This document shows, in pieces, positions 37,740 to 45,495 of a stretch of 64,000 nt of DNA (position 1 is the stretch's first letter; each line of letters starts with the position of its first letter). This DNA is from CAVYBY01 sp963766935. GTDB taxonomy: Bacteria; Actinomycetota; UBA4738; HRBIN12. Below the pieces are notes generated by a model, which did no database searches, was not told where the DNA came from, and saw only the letters and a list, made by a program, of their open reading frames with translations. The position numbers and the translations under genes are program-made. The stretch spans positions 1 to 64,000 of the forward strand of contig CAVYBY010000009.1 in NCBI GenBank assembly GCA_963766935.1, read 5' to 3'.

Positions 37740-38170
37740 CCGAACGTGACGCGCTCGAGCTGCTTCGCATCGCCGGGGCCTCGGTCGAGGGACCCACTCC
37801 GGCCGCCCGGGTTCGGGGACGGGCGATGCTGGAGGCGGAGGTGCGGACGGTTCCCACGAGGCGCGCGTCGCTTGCGCTGCGGATCTCCGCCGTTGCCGCC
37901 GCCGCGGTCCTCGTCGTCGGCATCGCCTTCGGCCTGGGGCTCTCACGGACGCGGTTCGAGCTGGCCGCCGTCCGAATGGCTCCGGAGGTCGCAGTGAACT
38001 TCGGCCGGGTCGCGGACACCAGCCAACAGATCGCCGTGATCGAGGCGCAGCTGAGTCGCATCCCGCCACCCGGCGAGGCCCGTTCCGAGAGGGTCCGGCT
38101 GAGGAAGCTGAGGCACGAGCTCCGCGAGGCGTGCGCGAGGATTCAGTCGATCCCCGAAGCTTGCCGATGA
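37736..38170 (+). CDS. single-pass membrane protein, candidate anti-sigma factor
   Basis: A 144-aa protein with a cytoplasmic N-terminal 50 residues, one TM helix (LALRISAVAAAAVLVVGIAF) and an outer coiled-coil-like tail (IAVIEAQLSRIPP, RSERVRLRKLRHELREACAR). Overlap with the sigma gene (ATGA) suggests it is the anti-sigma factor. It lacks the HxxxCxxC zinc motif of classical ZAS anti-sigma factors, so this is inferred from context. Confidence 0.65.
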   Translation: MTERDALELLRIAGASVEGPTPAARVRGRAMLEAEVRTVPTRRASLALRISAVAAAAVLVVGIAFGLGLSRTRFELAAVRMAPEVAVNFGRVADTSQQIAVIEAQLSRIPPPGEARSERVRLRKLRHELREACARIQSIPEACR

Positions 38171-38664
38171 GCAGCGAGGCGATCGTGATCCTCGTGGGTC
38201 GCCCCGCGCCCGATCTGCGCCAGGCGGTGATCGATTCCAAAGGCGTGAGCGTGCTGCTCTGCCCGAGCGTGTCGGCGGCCGTCGAGCTCCTCAACTGGGA
38301 GCACACCTCGGCGAGCGCGCGGACCGTGGTGGAAGCCGGCAACCTCCGTCTCGACACGGCCGCATTCGATGCGACGGTCGACGATCGCCCGTTTCACCTC
38401 ACGCCCAGAGAGTTCTCGGTGCTGGCGGACCTGGCTCTCGACATCGGAAGGGTGCGCTCGTTCACGCGACTGCTGGAACGTGGGTGGCCCCCGGCCGTCA
38501 CGCTGGACGGCGACGTCTCGCTCGTCCACTCCGCGGTGAAACGGCTGAGACGGAAGCTGGAGAGCGCGGGAGCGGACGCGCGGATCGAGTCCGTGCGCGG
38601 GATCGGCCTGCGCCTCGCCCTTCCGGTGGTTCTGCCCGAAGCCGCGCCGAAGATCGCATTCTGA
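38167..38664 (+). CDS. OmpR-type winged-helix DNA-binding protein without a full receiver
   Basis: A 165-aa protein. Residues about 65-155 are a Trans_reg_C winged helix (PFHLTPREFSVLADLALDIG, VHSAVKRLRRKLESAGAD, IESVRGIGLRL). The first about 55 residues (IVILVGRPAPDLRQAVIDS) resemble only the start of a receiver and lack phosphorylation residues. ATG overlaps the previous stop (ATGA), so it is the third gene of the sigma operon. It probably responds without phosphorylation. Confidence 0.8.
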   Translation: MSSEAIVILVGRPAPDLRQAVIDSKGVSVLLCPSVSAAVELLNWEHTSASARTVVEAGNLRLDTAAFDATVDDRPFHLTPREFSVLADLALDIGRVRSFTRLLERGWPPAVTLDGDVSLVHSAVKRLRRKLESAGADARIESVRGIGLRLALPVVLPEAAPKIAF

Positions 38665-38750
38665 CAGCAAAACGCCCATCGCTCGACCTTGAGCTGCCCA
38701 AATCACGGTGGTTGTCTCGGTGCCAGCACACCAAAGGAAGGATCGCGGCG

Positions 38751-38775
38751 CCGGGTTCCTCGGAAATGAACCCGG
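38751..38775 (+). terminator. weak hairpin after the sigma operon
   Basis: CCGGGTTC / GAACCCGG form an 8-bp stem with a 9-nt loop, 86 nt after the operon stop. No U tract follows. It may be a terminator or a leader structure of the next gene. Confidence 0.3.
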
Positions 38776-38859
38776 AGGCCCTTCCCCGACAAGAGCCGTG
38801 TATGAAACGCGCGCTCGTGCCGTCATCGCCGGTCCTCGACGAAGAGTCCGGAGGTTGCG

Positions 38860-39615
38860 GTGGCCGGTCAAAGGTTGCGAGCGTTCGCGTCGGCATTGTT
38901 CCTCGCTGGTTCCTCGGTGGTGATGGTCGCGGGACCCGCCGCCGCGGCGGGCAGCAGCTGTGGCGGAGACGGTCATTCTCGGGGGTTGGGCGCGGCAACG
39001 TTCGATGCCACCGCGGTTTGGGGCTCGCGGGCGGTCATCGAGAGCGACGATCCGGCGATTTGCGGAACCCCAGCCGCCTCGGTGATCTGGGTGATGGTCA
39101 CGGGTTCGGGGGCACGCGACGGCTGGGCGCAGGCAGGCTACGGCCGCTTCGGGCAGGACTGGGGTCAGGCCGGCTATCAGGTCTTCTCCCAGTGGACCAC
39201 GTGCGACACGTGCACACCGTTCACCGTCCTCACGTCGACCCCGCCCGGATCGGGGACGCACACGTACGAGACGCAGTACAGCAACTCGACCGGGCGCATC
39301 ACGATGAAGAAGGACGGCGGCACGATCGACGTCACCGTGCCGGGCTGGGATCCGAAGGACGCCTGGACGGCGCCGTGGTCCCCGCAGTTCGCCGCCGAGA
39401 GCCGGTTTCCGCAGGCGGACATTCCGGGAGTCTCCTCGGACCACGTGAGCGTCACGCAGATCAAGAAGCTGAACGCGAGCGGAAACGCCTCGAACATCAC
39501 GACGCTTGCGGCCGCGAGCTTCGGCGGTCCGCCGACTTGCTACCACGAGTCGACCGGGAGCCTCCCCAGTTCCTTCGCCGTGTGGACCGACCCGTTGACG
39601 CGGCCGTGTCCGTGA
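38860..39615 (+). CDS. secreted hypothetical protein
   Basis: A 251-aa exported protein of unknown family. GTG 38860 follows GGAGG by 6 nt. The signal peptide is FASALFLAGSSVVMVAGPAA with cleavage near AAAG. The mature part has six cysteines (SSCGGDG, AICGTPA, TTCDTCTPF, PTCYHES, RPCP) and aromatic-rich segments (GWAQAGYGRFGQDWGQAGYQ), consistent with a disulphide-bonded domain. It precedes another exported protein by 36 nt. Confidence 0.6.
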   Translation: MAGQRLRAFASALFLAGSSVVMVAGPAAAAGSSCGGDGHSRGLGAATFDATAVWGSRAVIESDDPAICGTPAASVIWVMVTGSGARDGWAQAGYGRFGQDWGQAGYQVFSQWTTCDTCTPFTVLTSTPPGSGTHTYETQYSNSTGRITMKKDGGTIDVTVPGWDPKDAWTAPWSPQFAAESRFPQADIPGVSSDHVSVTQIKKLNASGNASNITTLAAASFGGPPTCYHESTGSLPSSFAVWTDPLTRPCP

Positions 39616-39651
39616 GGCGCCGGGACACCGACGCCGCCAGAGGAGCCTGAC

Positions 39652-40155
39652 ATGTCGTTCGTCCACGTCCGCCGCCCGGTGATCCTGGTCGCGGCGGTGG
39701 CGCTCGTCATCGCCGCGGCGGCCGCGGTCGTGCGGTTTGCGTCCACGCCCGTGCGCGCGCAGACGGTGGGCACCACCGATCTTCGCGCGGTGGAGCCGTA
39801 CGAGGATGGGCTTGCTGCCGCCGGGATCACGATCGATGTCGGGAAGGATCCGGGGGCCGCGGCGCCGCTCGAGGATTCGTTCTTCAAGGACTCCGACCAT
39901 CTCGATCCGGTCCTCGTCTCGTTCACCGACTGCCACATGGGAACGGGGGATCTGGACAAGACCGGGTGCGTGGCGAACCCCACATACGAGGATCGGGACG
40001 CGTGGCTCGTCGTCTACCCCAACGCCCAGTTCCCGATCTTCGGGCCGATACGGCCGGACGAGTCCGAGAAGGATCGCCCGACCTCGTACACGGCGCCCGC
40101 GTGCACCTTCGTGGACGCGAAGACCGGCAAGATCCTGTTCACGGTTTCCGCCTAG
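39652..40155 (+). CDS. exported or membrane-anchored hypothetical protein
   Basis: A 167-aa protein with an N-terminal hydrophobic helix (VILVAAVALVIAAAAAVV), probably a signal anchor or signal peptide (VRAQ). The outer part has three Cys (FTDCHMGTG, KTGCVANP, PACTFVD) and no recognised domain. It lies 36 nt after the previous secreted protein. Confidence 0.6.
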   Translation: MSFVHVRRPVILVAAVALVIAAAAAVVRFASTPVRAQTVGTTDLRAVEPYEDGLAAAGITIDVGKDPGAAAPLEDSFFKDSDHLDPVLVSFTDCHMGTGDLDKTGCVANPTYEDRDAWLVVYPNAQFPIFGPIRPDESEKDRPTSYTAPACTFVDAKTGKILFTVSA

Positions 40156-40172
40156 CCGAAGCCGGGAACGGC

Positions 40173-40189
40173 CCGGCCCCAAGGGCCGG
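40173..40189 (+). terminator. GC hairpin abutting the next -10 box
   Basis: CCGGCCC-CAA-GGGCCGG forms a 7-bp stem 18 nt after the previous stop and directly touches the -10 box of the next gene. It could end transcription or shape the promoter. Confidence 0.4.
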
Positions 40190-40195
40190 TAGCAT
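40190..40195 (+). promoter_or_regulatory. putative -10 box (TAGCAT), leaderless start
   Basis: TAGCAT ends 6 nt before ATG 40202 and there is no Shine-Dalgarno. Confidence 0.42.
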
Positions 40196-40201
40196 CCGGC
40201 G

Positions 40202-41158
40202 ATGCCCACGTCGGAGCCCTGGGAGGAGCGAGCCCGCGAGGCGTGGGCGGCGCTCGCGGCACGGCACCTTCGCCGGCGCGATGGCGCAATGCGGGTGGTG
40301 GAGGCACCGGGCCGGCGAACGCCGGCGGCCGTGTGGCCCGTGAGCCAGGTGCTGGCGGCCGCCATCGACCTGGCTGCGATCGACGGCGATCTCTGCGAGG
40401 TCGACGGGCTCGTGCTGGGATTGGCGCGCTACCGTCGGGGCGACGGGTACGTCCCGGTTCCGGGTGCCCGGCGGCGGTACTTCGACGACAACGCGTGGAT
40501 CGGTCTCTGCTTCGCGCAGCTGCACCTGCAGACCGGCGACGGCAGATTCCTGGCGGAGGCTCACCGGCTGCTGGCGTTCGTGCGGGGAGGCGAGGACGCG
40601 AACGGCGGCATCCGATGGTCCGAGGGCCGGACCGTGCGGAACACCTGCTCGACGGCGCCGGCGGCCGAGCTCGCCCTTCGGGTGCACCTTGCCGGCGGCG
40701 ATCCGGACGCGCCGGCGTTCGCGCGTCGCCTCCTCGCATGGCTCGACGAGACCCTTCGCCGCCCGAGCGGGCTCTATGCCGACCACCTCGATCATCGCGG
40801 CACCGACGAGACGCTCTGGACGTACAACCAGGGGAGCGCAGCGGGGGCCCATGCTCTGCTCCACCGCGCCACGGGCGACCACGACGCGTTGGACCTGGCC
40901 TCCGCGACGGCCCGGGCCACGCTCCAGGAGTTCGATCTCGAACGGCTCCGGCGGCAACCGCCGGTCTTCAACGCGGTGTGCCTGCGGAACCTGATGGTCG
41001 TCGACGCGCAGCGTCCGGTGCCCGGTCTGCGATCCGCCGTTCACGCCTATCTGGACCACGACCTTCCCGAGGACGCGCCGGCGATCGACCGTGCCGGGAT
41101 CGTGCAGCTCCTCGCGCTCCAGGCCTGGCCGAAGAGCCGTCTCGCCAACGTCTGCTGA
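40202..41158 (+). CDS. GH76-like (alpha/alpha)6-barrel glycosidase
   Basis: A 318-aa protein with glycoside hydrolase 76 features: the adjacent aspartates in RRYFDDNAWIGLCFAQLHLQ and the NTCSTAPAAELALRVHLAGG and LWTYNQGSAAGAHALLHRAT segments. GH76 enzymes are mostly endo-alpha-1,6-mannanases. There is no signal peptide, so it would act in the cytoplasm or its substrate differs from polysaccharide. It has its own leaderless-type promoter. Confidence 0.75.
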   Translation: MPTSEPWEERAREAWAALAARHLRRRDGAMRVVEAPGRRTPAAVWPVSQVLAAAIDLAAIDGDLCEVDGLVLGLARYRRGDGYVPVPGARRRYFDDNAWIGLCFAQLHLQTGDGRFLAEAHRLLAFVRGGEDANGGIRWSEGRTVRNTCSTAPAAELALRVHLAGGDPDAPAFARRLLAWLDETLRRPSGLYADHLDHRGTDETLWTYNQGSAAGAHALLHRATGDHDALDLASATARATLQEFDLERLRRQPPVFNAVCLRNLMVVDAQRPVPGLRSAVHAYLDHDLPEDAPAIDRAGIVQLLALQAWPKSRLANVC

Positions 41159-41161
41159 CCC

Positions 41162-41455
41162 TCACGGCGCGGGCTCCACTGCCAGGAGCGCGGTCCAGCC
41201 CGGCACCTCGATGTAGGTGAGCGCGAGATGCGCGCCCGGGCGGACGAGCCCGGCCCCGTCGGGCCGTACGAGCGCAAACGACGTGGTCGTGCCATCGCGC
41301 TCGGTGAAGGCGAACGCGCCACCGTCACCGGTCACCGTTTGGACCGTTCCTTCGACGTGGAGAGCCGCCATCGCAGGGGCGTCGTGATGTCCGGCGACGA
41401 AGCCGAGCGCGAGCCCGGTCAGGAGGAACACGAGTGCACGGATCTTCGGCTTCAT
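41162..41455 (-). CDS. small exported or anchored beta-domain protein
   Basis: A 97-aa protein with an N-terminal helix (ALVFLLTGLALGFVAGHHDA) and a short beta-rich domain (VEGTVQTVTGDGGAFAFTER, LALTYIEVPGW). No family recognised. Its ATG lies 2 nt after the stop of the larger secreted protein upstream, so the two are co-translated. Confidence 0.65.
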   Translation of the reverse strand: MKPKIRALVFLLTGLALGFVAGHHDAPAMAALHVEGTVQTVTGDGGAFAFTERDGTTTSFALVRPDGAGLVRPGAHLALTYIEVPGWTALLAVEPAP

Positions 41456-41457
41456 GG

Positions 41458-42531
41458 TCACCACTTCCACCTGATGCCGATGCTCTCGTGGTGTTCGAAC
41501 CGGCCGCCCTGCGGAAATTTCGCCTGGTATCCGCCGGCGTTTCCGACATAGCTGCACGTTCCACCGCCGCATCCCTTGTTCCCGTCCCATCCCCATTGCA
41601 GTGTGGGGTGGCCGCGGGTTCCACTGCCCGTCGCGTCGATGAACTGGATCCCGAAGGTGTCGGGGCAGACCTGAAAGCCGCTCGAGACGGATCCGGAGAA
41701 CCCGCTGCCCGAAGCACCGAGCGTGACGGTCGTGTACCCGCACGCCGAGTAGCTGACCGTGCTCGCCGGCGACCAGTCGTCGAGCAGCGTCGCGCCATCC
41801 AACCGGGCGTGGTTCCGCGTCTGAGCCAGGTGATGGGAGAAGTTGCCGCCGTGACCGGATCCCGTCTCGAAGACCTGGCGCCAGCTCCACCGTCGCGATG
41901 TGTCCCCGCCGGCCGGCCGGTAGTAGCGGTAGCAAGCCGCGTAGAACGCGGCACCGGTCGTGTTGCGGTTGTCCGAGTTGCTCGACACCTGCAGACACAG
42001 CGAGCCCGTCTGGACCAGGCCGGGCGTCGGCGGCTCGAGCGCGGCGGTCCGGACGGCCGCGGCGGGACGGACGAGCACTCCGATGGGAAGCGCCGGATCG
42101 TATGCCCTCGTCCCCGGGAAGTTGCCCGAGAGTGCGCCGGCCGGGAAGTACGCGACCGTGACGCGCCCGTCCGGTCCGGCAATTGCGAAGGAGTCGCGGC
42201 CCGGGCGCGGCGCGGATGCGGTGAGCCGAACGGATCCGCGAGACGCGCCGATCGCGGCGCGAGCGACTCCCCGAGCGATCGACGTCCCGCGTACCACGGC
42301 CGTCGCGCCGGCCGCTCGCCCGGTTCGTGTCAGTTCGGCGGTCCGCACGGACGCGCACAGGTGATCGCGCCGGTCGCCGACCGCCGGGCGCCGGGTCGGG
42401 GACGGACACACGCCGGAAACAACGTGCGGCCGGGCCGGGACGGATACCGCGACCGCCTCCTTCGCGGGCCCGGCCGCGACGGCCAGGGCCCAAGCACATC
42501 CGACCGCCATCGCGATGAAGCGTCCTCGCAT
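41458..42531 (-). CDS. secreted hypothetical protein
   Basis: A 357-aa exported protein. A GAGAGGAG Shine-Dalgarno precedes ATG 42531. The signal peptide is FIAMAVGCAWALAVAAG. The C-terminal 180 residues are rich in Gly, Ser, Trp and Tyr (FYAACYRYYRPAGG, FETGSGHGGNFSHHLAQT, LQWGWDGNKGCGGGTCSY) and probably form a beta-structure with disulphides. No recognised family. Confidence 0.65.
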   Translation of the reverse strand: MRGRFIAMAVGCAWALAVAAGPAKEAVAVSVPARPHVVSGVCPSPTRRPAVGDRRDHLCASVRTAELTRTGRAAGATAVVRGTSIARGVARAAIGASRGSVRLTASAPRPGRDSFAIAGPDGRVTVAYFPAGALSGNFPGTRAYDPALPIGVLVRPAAAVRTAALEPPTPGLVQTGSLCLQVSSNSDNRNTTGAAFYAACYRYYRPAGGDTSRRWSWRQVFETGSGHGGNFSHHLAQTRNHARLDGATLLDDWSPASTVSYSACGYTTVTLGASGSGFSGSVSSGFQVCPDTFGIQFIDATGSGTRGHPTLQWGWDGNKGCGGGTCSYVGNAGGYQAKFPQGGRFEHHESIGIRWKW

Positions 42532-42648
42532 GGGTTCTCCTCTCGCCGTGGGGGAGGAGTCACCGAGTTGCGACGCTACGAGGGTGAGGAGGGCAATCGC
42601 AAGACCGACCGCGCCCGAACTGTGACGTCCGTCTCAGTTGGAGGACGG

Positions 42649-44814
42649 ATGCTGCCACCACTCGGTCCCGGGGGTTCTCCTTCTTCCATGGAACGGCTTC
42701 GGGATGCCAGGATGCGCCAGGAGATGGAGCACGTGGAGACAAGCGCGCGGGCCCGGTGGCCTTGGTGGGTCCTGGCGTTCGACGCCGTGCTGGGCGCGGC
42801 TGGTCTTTTCTATGAGATCAGGGCGATCCATACGCCGCTTCCCCCAGATTGGTTCGGGCCCCGGGGATTTGCGATCCCGCTCGGGATCGCGTTCGGCGTG
42901 ACCGGTGCGCTGCTCACCACGCGGGTGCCCCGCAATCCGATCGGGCCGCTCCTGTGCATAGGCTCGGTCTTCGGCGCCGTCCAGGCCATCGCCGGACCGT
43001 ACGTAGTCTGGACGGTCGGTGCCAACCACAGCACCTCGCTCCTGTCTCGGATCGCGGCCGAGTCGATCGAGTGGGTCTGGATCCCACCGCTGGCGATGCT
43101 GGGTGTCGTGTTCGCCGTGTTCCCGAACGGTCGAGTGCTGCCCGGCCGGTGGCGCACATGGCTGATCGTCGGCCTCGTGGGAACGGGGCTGCTCGCGATC
43201 GGAAGCGCCGTGATCTCGCCCCTTTCGTACTACGGGGAGCTCGTGAACCCGATCGGGGTACCCTCGCTCACGCAGGTCGGCTACGCGTTCGCCCCGGGGC
43301 TGCTCATCCTTCTTGTCCTTGGCCTGGCCAGCCTCGTCGTTCGATTCCGCCGGGCAACCGGAGACGAGCGCGAGCAGCTCAAGTGGCTCGCGTTCGTGGC
43401 CGGGATGCTGGCGACGGCCTTCGGGGCCTACGCCTTCACCCTCGGTGGGGTGTACGTCTTCGTGTCGCGAGACTCCTACAAGCGGATCATCGCACTGCCC
43501 GTGTTCGACATCCTCGCGACATTGATGGTGATCGCGATCCTCGCGATGCCGGTCGCGATCGCGATCGGCATCTTGAAGTACCGCCTGTACGAGATCGACC
43601 TCGTGATCCGAAAGACGGTCGTGTTCGGCGTCGTCGTCATCTTGATGACCGCCGCGTTTCTGGTGATTGCTGCGGCGGTAGGCGCGCTCGTCGCCGGTTC
43701 GGCAACCGGGGTCCTGGTTGCGGTGGCCTTCGTCGTCGGCGCGCTCATTGGACCGTTTCGTCGGATCGCGGAGCGGATCGCCGACCGCTGGGTGTTCGGC
43801 GGGCGCGCGACGCCGTATGAAGTCCTTGCCGAGTTTTCTCGGCGTGCGGCCGACGCGTACACGGCCGACGACGTCCTTCCGCGGATGGCGCAGATCGCGG
43901 CGGCCGGGGTCGGCGCGACGCGCGCGCGGGTGTGGGTCCGGGTGGGCCACGAGCTGGCGGTCGGGGCGACGACCGCGGAGCCGGCCCCGGCGGTGGCGTT
44001 GCACGGCGACGAGCTGCCGGCGCTGCCGGAGGACCACGCCGCGCCGGTGTTCCATCGTGGCGAGCTGCTCGGAGCGATTGGGGTCAGGATGCCTCCGAGC
44101 GATCCGATGACGCCGGAGAAAGAGCGCCTGGTCGCCGATCTGGCGGCCCAGGCGGGAGCGGTCATCGCCAACGCGGGGTTGATCGAGGAGCTGCGCGCCT
44201 CGCGGCAGCGGCTCGTCGCCGCGCAGGACGAGGAGCGCCGCCGGCTGGAGCGCAACATCCACGACGGCGCCCAGCAGCAGCTGGTGGCGCTTGCGGTCAA
44301 GCTCCGGCTGCTCAAACAGACCGCGGAGCGCGATCCGGCGGCGGTGCCGGCATTCGCGGAGCAGCTGCAGGAGGACGCCGGCGAGGCGCTCGAGACGCTC
44401 CGCGACCTGGCCCGCGGGGTCTACCCGCCGCTGCTCGCCGACAAGGGGCTCGCGGCCGCGTTGGAGGCGCAGGCGCGCAAGGCCGCGCTTCCGGTCGAGG
44501 TCGAATCGGACGGGATCGGCCGCTACGGGCCCGACGTCGAAGCAACGGTCTACTTCTGCACGCTCGAGGCGCTGAACAACGCGGCCAAGTACGCGGAGGC
44601 GAGCCGCGTCGAGGTGGAGCTGTTCCGGGCCGAGGGTGCGTTGGCGTTTCGCGTCGTCGACGACGGCCGCGGGTTCGACTCGACCTCGACGTCCTACGGG
44701 ACGGGATTGCAGGGAATGGCCGACCGACTCGATGCGATCGGCGGGACGTTGCAGGTCGAGAGCACGCCGGGCGCCGGCACGAGGGTGACCGGCTCGATCC
44801 CCGTGGGCGACTGA
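42649..44814 (+). CDS. NarL-type membrane sensor histidine kinase
   Basis: A 721-aa kinase from ATG 42649 (GGAGG 4 nt upstream); in-frame ATGs at 42688 and 42712 are alternatives. About eight TM helices occupy residues 35-380, followed by the YRLYEIDLVIRKTV segment, a GAF-like region (ATPYEVLAEFSRRAADAYTA), a HisKA_3 box (ERNIHDGAQQQLVALAVKLR) with the phosphoacceptor His, and an HATPase domain (FRVVDDGRGFDS and GTGLQGMADRLDA). It would phosphorylate a LuxR-type response regulator, but none is nearby. It is the intact paralogue of the gene at 26.0-28.1 kb. Confidence 0.9.
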   Translation: MLPPLGPGGSPSSMERLRDARMRQEMEHVETSARARWPWWVLAFDAVLGAAGLFYEIRAIHTPLPPDWFGPRGFAIPLGIAFGVTGALLTTRVPRNPIGPLLCIGSVFGAVQAIAGPYVVWTVGANHSTSLLSRIAAESIEWVWIPPLAMLGVVFAVFPNGRVLPGRWRTWLIVGLVGTGLLAIGSAVISPLSYYGELVNPIGVPSLTQVGYAFAPGLLILLVLGLASLVVRFRRATGDEREQLKWLAFVAGMLATAFGAYAFTLGGVYVFVSRDSYKRIIALPVFDILATLMVIAILAMPVAIAIGILKYRLYEIDLVIRKTVVFGVVVILMTAAFLVIAAAVGALVAGSATGVLVAVAFVVGALIGPFRRIAERIADRWVFGGRATPYEVLAEFSRRAADAYTADDVLPRMAQIAAAGVGATRARVWVRVGHELAVGATTAEPAPAVALHGDELPALPEDHAAPVFHRGELLGAIGVRMPPSDPMTPEKERLVADLAAQAGAVIANAGLIEELRASRQRLVAAQDEERRRLERNIHDGAQQQLVALAVKLRLLKQTAERDPAAVPAFAEQLQEDAGEALETLRDLARGVYPPLLADKGLAAALEAQARKAALPVEVESDGIGRYGPDVEATVYFCTLEALNNAAKYAEASRVEVELFRAEGALAFRVVDDGRGFDSTSTSYGTGLQGMADRLDAIGGTLQVESTPGAGTRVTGSIPVGD

Positions 44815-45022
44815 GCCGACCGGCACCATCTGCTCCTCGCGTATGTCGACAACGCGCCGGCCGGGTTCGTCGTGGGTCCTTGCGGACGCCGCTGTGGGCG
44901 AAACGGCGAAAGACGTACACTGGTGGAAGGGAGCGGCCCCAGTGGCACTTCGCTCCCGTATCCGGCTCAGTAAGCGCTAGCAGCGCCATGGGCATCGCAT
45001 TGCCGAAACAAGGGAGGGCACT

Positions 45023-45328
45023 ATGGAATTCGTCCGCGTAGCGAAGTACTCGATCCGCAACAGCACGTTCCAGGAGATCGCAGAGAAGGCGAAGACGGGC
45101 ATGCTTCCGAAGTTCCAGGAGCAACTCGGCTTCATGCGCTACGGGGTGGCAGACCTTGGAGACAACACGCTCCTGTCACTCAGCTTCTGGACCACTCGTG
45201 AGGACGCGCTTGCCGCGCAGACCGTGGCGGCGACGTGGATTCAGGAGAACATCGGCGACAAGCTGGTTCTCGAGACGAGCTACATCGGGAAACTCGCCTT
45301 CCTCGAAGGCGTGCCGGCGACCGTCTAG
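45023..45328 (+). CDS. small protein resembling an ABM-type dimeric alpha/beta barrel
   Basis: A 101-aa soluble protein behind an AGGGAGGG Shine-Dalgarno. The segments VRVAKYSIRNSTFQEIAEKA, LGFMRYGVADLGDNTLLSLS and FWTTREDALAAQTVAATWIQ follow the pattern of antibiotic-biosynthesis-monooxygenase-like (ABM) ferredoxin folds. Function unknown. It is a single gene ending in a good terminator; a -10-like TACACT lies at 44916. Confidence 0.65.
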   Translation: MEFVRVAKYSIRNSTFQEIAEKAKTGMLPKFQEQLGFMRYGVADLGDNTLLSLSFWTTREDALAAQTVAATWIQENIGDKLVLETSYIGKLAFLEGVPATV

Positions 45329-45382
45329 TTCCAAGCTTCACGAAACGTCCGCGACGCCGAACCTGGCGGAGCGGTTTTGAGG

Positions 45383-45420
45383 GAAGGGAGCCCATCCCGG
45401 TGGGCTCCCTTCTTGCGTTT
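45383..45420 (+). terminator. rho-independent terminator
   Basis: A perfect 12-bp stem (GAAGGGAGCCCA / TGGGCTCCCTTC) with loop TCCCGG is followed by TTGCGTTT. This is the clearest intrinsic terminator in the window. Confidence 0.85.
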
Positions 45421-45495
45421 CGCGGGAGATGCCGGGTCCCGGTCGAAGCTGGTTTCCCTAAGGTGCTACCCCTTGGGAGCCGATGGTTCCCATAG

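Noticed and set aside
45361..45495. A c-di-GMP riboswitch before the GGDEF-EAL gene
   Set aside because: The leader contains the terminator of the previous gene and no recognisable GEMM core.
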